A DNA stretch of 41,504 nt from Rhodothermales bacterium. Lineage in GTDB: Bacteria; Bacteroidota; Rhodothermia; Rhodothermales; Bin80. Positions 1 to 7,876 of this stretch are shown one piece after another. How positions within the stretch are numbered: position 1 is the stretch's first letter; the number at the start of each line of letters is the position of its first letter. The stretch spans positions 1-41,504 of the forward strand of contig JANQES010000031.1 in assembly GCA_028278205.1 (NCBI GenBank). The letters are read 5' to 3'. The notes under the pieces are model-generated. The model did not search any database. It was not told the origin of the DNA and saw only the letters and a program-made list of their open reading frames with translations. The position numbers were made by a program, and so were the translations under genes.

Positions 1-357
1 CGGTGGATGGCGGCGAACGACGGCGTGCAGATCTTCCAGCCGGATCTGTTGTACTTCGGCGGGCTGATTCGTTCGATCAAGGTGGCGCGTATGGCCGAGT
101 CGGTGGGTAAGCTATGCACGCCGCACATGTCGGGGGCCGGTTTGGGCTCGCTCTACGTGCTGCACTACGCCTCGGCGGTGCCCAATGCGGGTCCTTTTCA
201 GGAATACAAGGGGGCGAACAAGGAGATTCCCTTCGAAAGCACGTCCGTCTCGCTCGAAGCCCGCGACGGCCAGGTGCCCGTGCCCACCGGCCCCGGCCTG
301 GGCGTCCAACTCGATCCGGACTGGATTGCACAAAGCCAGGTTTTGAAGCTGGCCTGA
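1..357 (+). CDS. Enolase-superfamily dehydratase, C-terminal part (partial)
   Basis: The frame is open from the first base and ends at TGA 355-357, so only the last ~118 codons of a ~380-400 residue protein are present. The fragment resembles the end of the mandelate racemase/muconate lactonizing enzyme barrel: a QPDLLYFGG strand followed by the TPHMSG segment. In the mandelate racemase subgroup, the His of the latter is part of the catalytic dyad that abstracts the alpha proton of a sugar acid. The metal ligands would lie upstream of the window. Family members include L-rhamnonate, L-fuconate and galactonate dehydratases. The substrate cannot be read from this fragment. The next gene downstream is a lactate permease, which would fit a non-phosphorylating sugar-acid pathway ending in lactate and pyruvate, but that is inference. 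The internal ATG at 7 is not the real start. Confidence 0.8.
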   Translation, partial: RWMAANDGVQIFQPDLLYFGGLIRSIKVARMAESVGKLCTPHMSGAGLGSLYVLHYASAVPNAGPFQEYKGANKEIPFESTSVSLEARDGQVPVPTGPGLGVQLDPDWIAQSQVLKLA

Positions 358-363
358 GTGTAT

Positions 364-435
364 TTTTGGATTTTGGATTTTAGATTTTGGATTGGGTGTG
401 TTTAGAGACCAATCCAAAATCTAAAATCCAAAATC
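364..435. repeat. Heptamer fold-back repeat, TTTGGAT type
   Basis: Four 7-base units run from 365 to 392 (TTTGGAT, TTTGGAT, TTTAGAT, TTTGGAT). After a 13-base loop, their exact reverse complement follows. The stem 369-395 / 409-435 is a perfect 27-bp inverted repeat. It fills most of the gap between the dehydratase stop and the permease start. It is AT-rich, with no GC stem or U-tract of the usual terminator kind. It belongs to the same family as arrays at 21493, 23076, 24936 and 30246. Confidence 0.9.
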
Positions 436-457
436 AGAACCCCTCCCATACCGATTT

Positions 458-2266
458 ATGGATGCGTCGCTCCTCGCGATTCTCGCCTTTCTGCCCATCG
501 CCGTCGTCGCGTTGTTTCTGGTGATTTTGCGGTGGCCGGCCAGCCGCGCGATGCCGCTCTCGTACGTGGCGGTGGTGCTGCTGGCCGTGTTTGTCTGGCA
601 GGTGTCTGCGCGGCAGATTACGGCGGCTACGATTCACGGCCTCATCGTCACGGCGACGCTGCTTTACATCATCTTCGGAGCGATCCTCCTGCTCAACACG
701 CTCCAACAGAGCGGCGCCATGAGCGTGATCCGGCAGGGGTTGACGGGTATTTCGCCGGACCGGCGTGTGCAGGTGATCATCATCGCGTGGCTTTTCGGGT
801 CGTTCATCGAAGGCTCCGCCGGGTTCGGCACGCCGGCTGCTGTGGCGGTGCCGCTGATGGTGGGCCTGGGGTTTCCCGCCATGGCTGCCGTCGTCGCGGG
901 GATGGTCATTCAGAGCACGCCCGTCTCGTTCGGAGCGCTGGGCACCCCTATTCTCGTCGGCGTCAACACCGGGCTTTCCGGCGATGCGTCGGTGGAGGCG
1001 TTTGCCGAGGCTGCCGGGTTCGTGGCCGAGAGTGGAGGCGGGGGGTGGCTGGGGTTCCTGGCGCTGGTCGGCGCCCGCGTGGCGTTGCTGCATACCATCG
1101 CCGGCACGCTCATTCCGCTTTTCGTCGTCGCGCTGATGACCCGGTTTTTCGGGCCGGAGCGCTCGTTGTTGGCCGGCTTGAAAGTGTGGAAATTCGCCCT
1201 CTTCGCCGCCTTTGCCATGACGATCCCCTACGTGATCGTCGCGCACGTGCTGGGGCCGGAATTTCCATCGATCATCGGCGGATTGATCGGGATGGCCGTG
1301 GTGATCCCGGCGGCCCGCGCGGGCCTGTTCGTGCCGAAAGACGGAGAATCCTGGGATTTCGAGGCCAGAGATCGGTGGAAACCGGAGTGGATCGGGACCA
1401 TCGAGATCGTCGACATCCGGTCGGAGGGCAAGCCGATGCATCTTGCGCGGGCCTGGGCGCCGTATCTGCTCATCGCGTTGTTGCTCGTAGCCACGCGGGT
1501 GCCGGCCCTGAGCCTCAAGCCGCTGCTCACGGCCCCGCTGGTGACCCTCACGCTGGAGAACCTGCTCGGCACCGGCATCACGTCGTCGGTGCAGCCGCTG
1601 TATCTGCCGGGGACCATCTTCGTCGTCGTGTCGCTCATCACCTATTTCCTGCATCGCATGAACGGCAAAGCCTACCGGCGGGCCTGGATCGATTCGTCGA
1701 AGACGATGATTCCGGCGTCGGTGGCGCTGGTTTTCACGGTGCCGATGGTGCAGGTGTTTATCAACTCGGCGGGCGGCGGGGCCGGGTATGAAAAGATGCC
1801 GATCATCCTGGCCGAGGGCGTGGCGGCGCTGACCGGCTCGGCGTGGCCGATCTTCGCGCCGTTCATCGGCGGCTTCGGGGCGTTTGTGGCCGGCAGCAAC
1901 ACCGTCAGCAACATGATGTTTTCGCTGTTCCAGTTCGGCGTCGGCGCGCGGATCGGGGTAGATCCGGGGTGGATGGTGGCGTTGCAGGCGGTGGGCGGCG
2001 CTGCGGGCAACATCATTTGCGTGCATAACGTCGTGGCGGCGTCGGCGGTGGTCGGCCTGGTGGGTAAAGAGGGCGCCGTCATTCGAAAGACGCTGCCGGC
2101 CTTTTTCTATTACGCGCTGGTGGCCGGCTGCCTGGGCTATGCCATCGTGTGGACGACCAGCAAAGGCTGGCTCAACACGGGCACGATCCTGCTCGCGCTG
2201 ATCTATGCCGGTTTGATCGTGTTCATGCACCGTTATCTCACGAAAGGGCGCAGAACCATCGTCTGA
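458..2266 (+). CDS. lldP: L-lactate permease
   Basis: This 602-residue, very hydrophobic protein matches the lactate permease family (LldP/LctP/GlcA), which imports L-lactate, D-lactate and sometimes glycolate with protons across the inner membrane. About a dozen or more hydrophobic segments span the whole length, which is a little over the usual 530-560 residues. The [17 protein letters not shown] stretch near residues 110-126 and the [10 protein letters not shown] stretch near 480 are typical of this family. The ATG at 458 gives a direct hydrophobic N-terminus. The gene follows the dehydratase on the same strand with a repeat hairpin between them, so co-transcription is possible but not shown. 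Lactate could be a substrate taken up or a sugar-acid breakdown product exchanged across the membrane. Confidence 0.93.
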   Translation: MDASLLAILAFLPIAVVALFLVILRWPASRAMPLSYVAVVLLAVFVWQVSARQITAATIHGLIVTATLLYIIFGAILLLNTLQQSGAMSVIRQGLTGISPDRRVQVIIIAWLFGSFIEGSAGFGTPAAVAVPLMVGLGFPAMAAVVAGMVIQSTPVSFGALGTPILVGVNTGLSGDASVEAFAEAAGFVAESGGGGWLGFLALVGARVALLHTIAGTLIPLFVVALMTRFFGPERSLLAGLKVWKFALFAAFAMTIPYVIVAHVLGPEFPSIIGGLIGMAVVIPAARAGLFVPKDGESWDFEARDRWKPEWIGTIEIVDIRSEGKPMHLARAWAPYLLIALLLVATRVPALSLKPLLTAPLVTLTLENLLGTGITSSVQPLYLPGTIFVVVSLITYFLHRMNGKAYRRAWIDSSKTMIPASVALVFTVPMVQVFINSAGGGAGYEKMPIILAEGVAALTGSAWPIFAPFIGGFGAFVAGSNTVSNMMFSLFQFGVGARIGVDPGWMVALQAVGGAAGNIICVHNVVAASAVVGLVGKEGAVIRKTLPAFFYYALVAGCLGYAIVWTTSKGWLNTGTILLALIYAGLIVFMHRYLTKGRRTIV

Positions 2267-2268
2267 TT

Positions 2269-2299
2269 GGCTTTTCGATAGCGCAAAAGCCGATTTTTT
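2269..2299 (+). terminator. Rho-independent terminator after lldP
   Basis: Three bases after the permease stop, GGCTTTT (2269-2275) pairs with AAAAGCC (2285-2291). A run of six T follows at 2294-2299. This is an ordinary intrinsic terminator arrangement. Confidence 0.7.
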
Positions 2300-2349
2300 G
2301 TTATAGTTGCTTACATGCGAGTTTACACAGACTAATACTCTTTGCCCCA

Positions 2350-2548
2350 TTATTTCGGTAATCGCCGCCGACATGATTCCCCCTTTGCAGGGGGACAGCG
2401 GCGCGCAGCGAAGGCGGAGCGACGCAGGGGGATGTTCCGGCGGCCTTATTAAAGGTCTTCAGCAAGCCGCACGAACATCCCCCGCCCCTCCTTCGTCGGG
2501 GCACCCCCTTCGAAGGGGGACTTTTCGGTTCTGCTGCTACCGAAATAA
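2350..2548. repeat. Palindromic MITE-like element, about 199 bp
   Basis: The termini are exact 11-bp inverted repeats: TTATTTCGGTA at 2350-2360 and TACCGAAATAA at 2538-2548. The interior is itself largely self-complementary: a CCCCCTTTGCAGGGGG-type block and a GGGGGATGTTC block on the left answer GAACATCCCCC and CCCCCTTCGAAGGGGG on the right. No protein is encoded. GC-rich blocks of the CCCCCTTCGAAGGGGG kind are common in dispersed non-autonomous repeats of bacteria. This element accounts for most of the 346-bp gap 2267-2612. An open frame can be read through it into the next gene, but that reading has no protein-like content. Confidence 0.75.
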
Positions 2549-2612
2549 AGAATCAAACATCATTAGCTTGCGTTTTTCGGCGATAGTGCAAGGGGATTTC
2601 AATCGAAGTACA

Positions 2613-3401
2613 ATGATTCAAAGCACGACGATAGCCGTTTTACTGCTGCTCATCGGCGCCACCGTGGTGCCGTGGGCAGAAGTGGGTGCCTCCGAATCGC
2701 CGCCACCATCGGTGAAGCGGGTACCGGAGGCGGATCTGGGCTTTCAGTTCGTGCGCGTCCGCTATCAGAGCCACCCCGGATTACGCGGCAACGCCTGGGC
2801 TACCGACTATCCGACGGCGGAGCAGAACCTCCATGAAGCCATCGAACGCACGACCGGCCTCTACCTCGAAGGTCCGCCCATCGTCTTGACCCTGACGGAC
2901 GACCGCATCTTCGAGCATCCGGTGCTCTACCTCACCGAGCCCGGCTACTGGCGGACCCACGACGAGGAAGTCGAAAACCTGAGAAAATATCTCGATCGCG
3001 GCGGCTTCCTCATCATCGACGATTTTCACGACTATGGCCGGGGGCAGGTCGGGCCGCAGTGGAACAATATGTACGACAACATGAAGCGGGTCTTCCCTGA
3101 CCGTGAACCCGTAGAACTGACAGCCCGGCATCCGATCTGGTCCATCTATTTCGATATCGATCCCGACGCGGCCATCTCCACGAAAAACGGTGGAAGACGC
3201 CGTTTCGGTATGCGCTTTGGCCCGCTCGACGACGTTTACTACGGCATCTTCGACGACGCCGGGCGCATGATGGTCGTCATCTGCTATAATCAAGACATCG
3301 GCGACGGCTGGGAATGGCCCGGCGGGCGGAATCTGGGCGAAGCCTCCACCGTCAGCTTTCAGATGGCGATCAATTTTATCATCTGGGCGCTTACGCATTA
3401 A
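2613..3401 (+). CDS. DUF4159 family exported protein
   Basis: The 262-residue product starts with a clear signal peptide (MIQSTTIAVLLLLIGATVV, cleavage likely near residues 25-28). Its body is recognisable as DUF4159: FQFVRVRYQS near residue 47, WATDYPTAEQN near 66, and a C-terminal GRRRFGMRFG/YNQDIGDGWE region. The fold is probably Rossmann/GATase-like and the function is unknown. Members are often found in Bacteroidota and Planctomycetota near MoxR/VWA or outer-membrane genes. The frame is open far upstream, to 2307, but that part only reads through the palindromic element, so the ATG at 2613 just before the signal peptide is chosen. The neighbours do not reveal a role. Confidence 0.8.
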   Translation: MIQSTTIAVLLLLIGATVVPWAEVGASESPPPSVKRVPEADLGFQFVRVRYQSHPGLRGNAWATDYPTAEQNLHEAIERTTGLYLEGPPIVLTLTDDRIFEHPVLYLTEPGYWRTHDEEVENLRKYLDRGGFLIIDDFHDYGRGQVGPQWNNMYDNMKRVFPDREPVELTARHPIWSIYFDIDPDAAISTKNGGRRRFGMRFGPLDDVYYGIFDDAGRMMVVICYNQDIGDGWEWPGGRNLGEASTVSFQMAINFIIWALTH

Positions 3402-3462
3402 GCAGGCCAGACCATGTTTTGCAGTAATCTTGATGGTATCACGCTGTATCCCCGTTGGCGTT

Positions 3463-3502
3463 GGTCATGGGGTATGAGTCACGGGTCATGGGAAATCCCC
3501 AT
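3463..3502. repeat. Heptamer array, GGTCATG type, mostly one-sided
   Basis: Units GGTCATG (3463), GGGTATG (3470), AGTCACG (3477) and GGTCATG (3484) follow each other without gaps. Only one inverse unit (CCCCATG, about 3496-3502) follows. It lies in the 194-bp gap between the DUF4159 gene and the outer-membrane operon and resembles the GAGTCAT array at 9642. Confidence 0.65.
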
Positions 3503-3595
3503 GAGGAAGGGCGCCAGGGTAAACCGGCAGTAATACGTACTACAGAATGATCACTTATTTCGAACCTGTACGTACTTCCTTTCGCCGGAAATCAG

Positions 3596-4327
3596 ATGTA
3601 TTGTCTTTTAAAAAAGGGTTTTCTCCTCGCCATCGCTTTTAGCTGGATCGTTCCGGTCGCTGCGCAGCGTGTTCGGCTTGAGGGCATCAGCGTTTCGTCT
3701 GGAGGCGGCGGCGGGCTGGTCGGACTGCCGCCGTACGAAGCCTTCATCAACGCCACTCGATCTCCTGAGCTTTTTCGAGGCGCCGGGCGCGAAGACGCTG
3801 TGACAGACGGGACGACGGCGCTCGGCAAGCTCGCCATAGACTTCGATTTCAGCTTTTCGAACCGGCAGCGCCACGTGTTCTTTGTGGGATTCGCGGCGCA
3901 GAGGCTCGATGCGACGTTGTACGCTATACCGGGGGCGGACAGCCTCACGCCGGGGATTGATCTGGTCTCGGCCAATGAGTATTTCAGCCTGCGAGGCGGG
4001 TATCGGTACCGGCTCCGACCGGGGCGGAAGCTTTCGGTGTTTGCAGGCCTGGTCGTCGAGGCGGGCACGCCCGTCTCTGCACTGTCGAAGGAAACCATCG
4101 CGGGCGATTCGCTGGGGCACGAAAACCGGTTCTTTGCGCGGCGGTCCGGGCTGTTTGCCGTTGGCCTGCCTGTGGGGATGCGCATCAAGCTGACGAGAGC
4201 GATGCATCTCACGCTCTCGCTGAACACATCCCGGCTCTGGACGCGGCTCGACGGCAACCGGGTGACGGTCAATCTGGTGGGGCTCGGAGCCGGCTTGCAG
4301 TTCCGATTCCGGAGGAGGGAGGGATGA
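3596..4327 (+). CDS. Predicted outer-membrane beta-barrel protein, unknown family
   Basis: The 243-residue protein has a signal peptide ending near VPVAAQ (residue ~23). Many short alternating polar/hydrophobic stretches follow (DFDFSFS, YFSLRGGYRYRL, LSVFAGLVVEAG, MHLTLSLNTSRLW, LGAGLQFRFRR), as expected for a small 8-10 strand outer-membrane barrel. No specific family is recognised. Its stop overlaps the start of the TonB receptor gene in an ATGA (4324-4327), so the two are almost certainly translated together. A role as an accessory surface protein of that receptor is a reasonable guess. The ATG at 3596 directly precedes a good signal peptide; no strong ribosome binding site is visible. 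Confidence 0.7.
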   Translation: MYCLLKKGFLLAIAFSWIVPVAAQRVRLEGISVSSGGGGGLVGLPPYEAFINATRSPELFRGAGREDAVTDGTTALGKLAIDFDFSFSNRQRHVFFVGFAAQRLDATLYAIPGADSLTPGIDLVSANEYFSLRGGYRYRLRPGRKLSVFAGLVVEAGTPVSALSKETIAGDSLGHENRFFARRSGLFAVGLPVGMRIKLTRAMHLTLSLNTSRLWTRLDGNRVTVNLVGLGAGLQFRFRRREG

Positions 4328-6654
4328 AAATGAATGGCATTGTGATCCTGGAGCGTTTGAAAAACGCTCTAGCCCTCATCCTCGTGCTGATGGCCGCTCC
4401 TTCGACCGTGGCGGCCCAGTACACCCTCAGCGGCTACATCTACGACAGCCTCGACCGCGAGGCGCTGCCAGGCGCCACCGTCCAGGTGGAAGGCACGGGC
4501 CGGGGCACCACCTCCAACGCGTACGGCTTCTACTCGCTAACCGTCGCGGGGCCGGTGATTCCGCTGCGCATCTCTTTTGTAGGATTCGCCCCGATCCGCC
4601 GGCAGGTCGATCTGCGCGAGACGGATCGGATCGATTTCTTTCTGGAGGTCGAAGTGTTGGAGGCTGAGGATGTGGTCGTTACGGCAGATCGCTACGAGTT
4701 GCAGGAGGAGGTGCTCTCGACGCGGATGGGCGTGGTGGCGCTTAAGCCGTCCGAACTCTCAGCTATCCCGACCATCGGGGGCGAAGCCGATCTGATCAAG
4801 GTGGCGAGGCTGCTGCCGGGCGTCACGGCGGGAGGGGAGGGCGGCACAGGGATGTTCGTCCGGGGCGGCAGCATCGATCAGAATCTCGTGGTGCTCGACG
4901 AAGCGCCGGTCTACAACATCGGCCATCTTTTCGGCTTCTTTTCCGTCTTCAACACCGACGCGGTCAAGGACGTCGAGGTCATCAAGGGCGGCTTTCCTGC
5001 GCGGCACGGCGGGCGGCTCTCGTCGATTGTAGACGTGCGCATGGACGAGGGCAGCGCCGAGCGGCTCAAAGCCGAGGGCGGCGTCGGCATCCTGACCTCC
5101 CGGCTGACGGTGGACGGGCCGCTGATCGATGATCGGATGAGCTTTATGGTCGCGGCGCGGCGCACCTACATCGACAAGGTCTTCGGCCTGTTCGGGGCGG
5201 AACTGCCGTACTATTTCTACGATCTCAACGGCAAACTCAATTACCGCCTCACAAAGAACGATCGCCTCTACCTGAGCACCTATTTCGGCAACGACGTCCT
5301 CGCGCTCAACGAGCCGTCCGTCTCCGATTCTACCACCAGCGACGACGGGCTGGCAGGAGACCTCGATTTCGGGTTCAAGCTGGGCAATTTCACCACGACC
5401 CTGCGCTGGAACCACCTCTATCCGGGCAACCGCCTCTTTTCGAACGTGACGCTGCACCAGACCCGCTTCAAGTACGACATCTGGGGCCGCTTTCTCGACA
5501 ACGAGTTGCTGATCCGTTCGAGAGTTCGGGACGTCGGGATCAAGGGCGATTGGGAGTATTACCTGACGCCGGAGAACACGCTGTATTTTGGCGGGCAGGC
5601 CATCTTTCACACATTCCGCCCGAACGTCTTGCGAACGACGGGGGAGATCAACGACGTGCTCGCGTCGAGGCCCGGCGAGCGGCTCGGCGCCAGCGAGTGG
5701 GCGGTTTATGCCGGGCAGAATCTCGCCCTCGGCTCGGCGCTGCGCGTCAACTACGGGCTGCGCCTGACGGCGACGAACTCGGCGGGCGCCTGGTACGTCG
5801 CGCCCGAACCTCGCCTGGCGTTGCGCCTGCGGCTCGGCGCGAATGCGTCTTTGAAGGCGAGTTACAGCCGCATGCGCCAGTATTTGCATCGCGTCTCGTC
5901 GTCCAGCGTCGCCCTGCCCACAGATCTGTGGTATCCGGTGACCGACAAGGTCAAGCCGCAAAATTCGCATCAGGTGGCTGCCGGCTTCACGCGGGCTTTT
6001 CCTTGGCTGGGGGCCAGCCTGTCGGTGGAAGGCTATTACAAGACCATCGACCGCATCATCGAGTATCGCGAGGGCGCCAATCTTCTTCTAAATGATACGT
6101 TCGAGGAAGAATTGCTGAGCGGCAGCGGGCGGTCGCGTGGGGTGGAGGTGTTGCTCCGGAGACGAACGGGGCGCTGGACGGGATGGCTGGGCTACGCGCT
6201 TTCGAAGACCGATCGCCATTTCGACGGCCTCAACGGCGGGCGTCGCTTCCCGGCCAAGTACGACCGGCGCCACACCCTCTCGCTGGTGTCGATGGTCGAG
6301 CTTACGCCACGGGTGACGTTCTCGGCGGTCTGGACGTACATGTCCGGCGCCTGGTTCACGGCCCAGAACGGCCAGTTTCTCATGCCGAATGCGTCGCTGA
6401 CCACCGTGGATCTCGTGCCGGTCTACACCGACCGGAATGCCGTTTCGCTGGCGCCGTCTCACCGGCTCGACATCAGCTTCATCATCAGGGATGTCCTGGG
6501 CGGCGAGTGGCACATCGGCGCCTACAACTTTTACAACCGCGCCTCCCCGTTCCGCGTGGCTATCGACCACAACGGCGTCGCCTATCAGTACGTGCAGCAG
6601 GGCCTTTTCGGCTTCATTCCATCGATTACTTATAACTTCGACCTGAATCTGTGA
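4324..6654 (+). CDS. TonB-dependent receptor with carboxypeptidase-regulatory-like domain
   Basis: The 776-residue outer-membrane receptor has a signal peptide ending near TVAAQ (residue ~36). Next comes a carboxypeptidase-regulatory-like beta sandwich (about 37-115: SGYIYDSLDREALPGATV, SNAYGFYSL, ISFVGF). A plug follows (about 120-245: LLPGV, GMFVRGGS, DGxxVYNxxHLFG-like, VEVIKGGFPARHGGRLSS), then a 22-strand barrel to the end. Such receptors import large or scarce ligands with energy from TonB-ExbBD. The ligand cannot be told. The start is set by the purine-rich GGAGGAGGG about 7 bases before ATG 4324. The gene overlaps both its upstream and downstream neighbours. The DUF4249 lipoprotein downstream is the usual partner in this phylum, in place of SusD. 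Confidence 0.93.
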   Translation: MKMNGIVILERLKNALALILVLMAAPSTVAAQYTLSGYIYDSLDREALPGATVQVEGTGRGTTSNAYGFYSLTVAGPVIPLRISFVGFAPIRRQVDLRETDRIDFFLEVEVLEAEDVVVTADRYELQEEVLSTRMGVVALKPSELSAIPTIGGEADLIKVARLLPGVTAGGEGGTGMFVRGGSIDQNLVVLDEAPVYNIGHLFGFFSVFNTDAVKDVEVIKGGFPARHGGRLSSIVDVRMDEGSAERLKAEGGVGILTSRLTVDGPLIDDRMSFMVAARRTYIDKVFGLFGAELPYYFYDLNGKLNYRLTKNDRLYLSTYFGNDVLALNEPSVSDSTTSDDGLAGDLDFGFKLGNFTTTLRWNHLYPGNRLFSNVTLHQTRFKYDIWGRFLDNELLIRSRVRDVGIKGDWEYYLTPENTLYFGGQAIFHTFRPNVLRTTGEINDVLASRPGERLGASEWAVYAGQNLALGSALRVNYGLRLTATNSAGAWYVAPEPRLALRLRLGANASLKASYSRMRQYLHRVSSSSVALPTDLWYPVTDKVKPQNSHQVAAGFTRAFPWLGASLSVEGYYKTIDRIIEYREGANLLLNDTFEEELLSGSGRSRGVEVLLRRRTGRWTGWLGYALSKTDRHFDGLNGGRRFPAKYDRRHTLSLVSMVELTPRVTFSAVWTYMSGAWFTAQNGQFLMPNASLTTVDLVPVYTDRNAVSLAPSHRLDISFIIRDVLGGEWHIGAYNFYNRASPFRVAIDHNGVAYQYVQQGLFGFIPSITYNFDLNL

Positions 6655-7790
6655 TGCTGAATCTGGATAATGAGAGGGGCAATGTACATCCCGGTCGTCG
6701 AACGGGATCTTCGGCTGTTAAGAACCTATCTCAAAAGCCTTCCCCTTTGTCATCCCGAGCGAAGCCGAGGGATCTCCCACCTCGCAGAATGCCTCAACGA
6801 GGGAGATCTCTCCGCTCGCTACGCTCGGTCGAGATGACAAGGTGGGGTTTTGACATAGTTTCTAAGTCCCGTTCTGCGACCGGGACATACCTTCGCGTTA
6901 CCCGCTTTCTCGCGCTCGCCATCTCGCTGATGGTGCTCTGTTTCCTGGCGTTCGGATGCGACCTCGTCGATCTCCCGATTGAAGTCGAGCCGGCGCCGTC
7001 GCGGCTCGTGGTCTCGTCGGTGATGGGGCCGGAGCAGTCGCTGCTCATTACGGTCAGCCGGAGCTTCTCCGCGCTTTCAGCCACCGACGTCGACAGCCTC
7101 AGTTCAGACTTCATCAACCGATTGCTGATCGATAACGCCGGGGTGTTCCTCCGCTACGGGGAGACCACCGATACCCTGGCGCATCTTTTTGACATTCCGG
7201 GACTTTACGGCGGTTTTTTCTCTGAACTCGAACCGTACCAATTGCTCGATTTGACAGTACACGATTCGCTGACCGGCGAGATCGTCACGGCCACGACGGA
7301 GTTGCTTCCGCCGGTCGCGTTGGAGGCCGTTTCGCTCTCCGAGGAGATCGACGCGCAGGGCGACACGACGACGGTGCTCGTCTATCGCTTCGCAGACCCG
7401 CCGGGCGAGAATTTCTACGCCCTGCACGCTTACAACCTGCCCGCTTCCAGCGTGCTCGATTCGCTCTTCATCGACGATGAGGAGAATCCCGTCTTTGCCA
7501 ACGACGAAGATCTGGTTTTCTACGAGACGCTCATCACCGATCAGGCTTTCACCGACGCCGTCATTGCCGACACGGTCCGGCTGCCGTTCGTCTCGGTGAA
7601 CGACACGATTGCCGTGTCGCTGGCTCACATCTCGGAAGGTTATTTCCGGTTTCTGGACGCTCGCAGGCGCACAGGCGGGCTGGTCTCTTCCCTCGCCAAC
7701 GAGCCCGTGAACCATCCCACCAACGTCATCGGCGGGCTGGGTTTCTTCACCGCGCATCAGCCGAGGGCGGTGGTCGTCGAGAAGCGGTGA
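6654..7790 (+). CDS. DUF4249 family surface lipoprotein (N-terminus interrupted by a repeat)
   Basis: The body from about 6957 onward matches DUF4249, a lipoprotein family encoded beside TonB receptors in Bacteroidota and thought to act as their surface partner. The lipobox is LAFGC (Cys codon 6957-6959) after a hydrophobic stretch FLALAISLMVLCF. The frame starts at ATG 6654, in a TGATG overlap with the receptor stop, which suggests coupled translation. Between codons ~10 and ~80 it reads through a palindromic repeat (about 6680-6893). With the repeat removed, MLNLDNERGN would join a normal lipoprotein signal. As it stands, the functional start may be the in-frame ATG 6834 inside the repeat, giving a 41-residue signal region, or the GTG at 6651. 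Export may therefore be impaired. Assignment of the body is fairly sure; the start is not. Confidence 0.75.
   Translation: MLNLDNERGNVHPGRRTGSSAVKNLSQKPSPLSSRAKPRDLPPRRMPQRGRSLRSLRSVEMTRWGFDIVSKSRSATGTYLRVTRFLALAISLMVLCFLAFGCDLVDLPIEVEPAPSRLVVSSVMGPEQSLLITVSRSFSALSATDVDSLSSDFINRLLIDNAGVFLRYGETTDTLAHLFDIPGLYGGFFSELEPYQLLDLTVHDSLTGEIVTATTELLPPVALEAVSLSEEIDAQGDTTTVLVYRFADPPGENFYALHAYNLPASSVLDSLFIDDEENPVFANDEDLVFYETLITDQAFTDAVIADTVRLPFVSVNDTIAVSLAHISEGYFRFLDARRRTGGLVSSLANEPVNHPTNVIGGLGFFTAHQPRAVVVEKR
6680..6893. mobile_element. Imperfect ~210-bp palindrome inserted in coding sequence
   Basis: The left arm from about 6680 (CATCCCGGTCG, GAACGGGAT, AAGAACCTATCTCAAAA, TTTGTCATCCCGAGCG, GGGATCTC) is answered in reverse by the right arm to about 6893 (GAGATCTCT, CGCTCGGTCGAGATGACAA, TTTTGACATAGTTTCT, TCCCGTTC, CGACCGGGA). 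One indel of about 11 bases separates the arms. It has the look of a non-autonomous fold-back element. The frame of the DUF4249 gene stays open across it. Confidence 0.8.
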
Positions 7791-7792
7791 AT

Positions 7793-7873
7793 AACGAGTG
7801 TCGAATTACGAGTGTCGAGTGTCGAATTGCGCAGGATGTTATCTATCGACATTCGTAATTCGACATTCGACAC
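7793..7873. repeat. Heptamer fold-back repeat, GTCGAAT type
   Basis: Left units are AACGAGT (7793), GTCGAAT (7800), TACGAGT (7807), GTCGAGT (7814) and GTCGAAT (7821). Right units, read as the inverse, are TATCGAC (7844), ATTCGTA (7851), ATTCGAC (7858) and ATTCGAC (7865). The array occupies almost the whole gap between two convergent stop codons (7790 and 7877) and could fold as a bidirectional stem in transcripts from either side. Confidence 0.88.
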
Positions 7874-7876
7874 AAA

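Noticed and set aside
434..2374. A 646-codon open frame on the minus strand opposite the lactate permease
   Set aside because: Its translation is rich in Arg, His, Asp and Gln without hydrophobic core pattern, typical of the antisense of a high-GC membrane protein gene; the plus strand has a clear family match.
2307..2612. An N-terminal extension of about 100 residues on the DUF4159 protein
   Set aside because: It reads only through the palindromic element, and a good signal peptide begins at ATG 2613.
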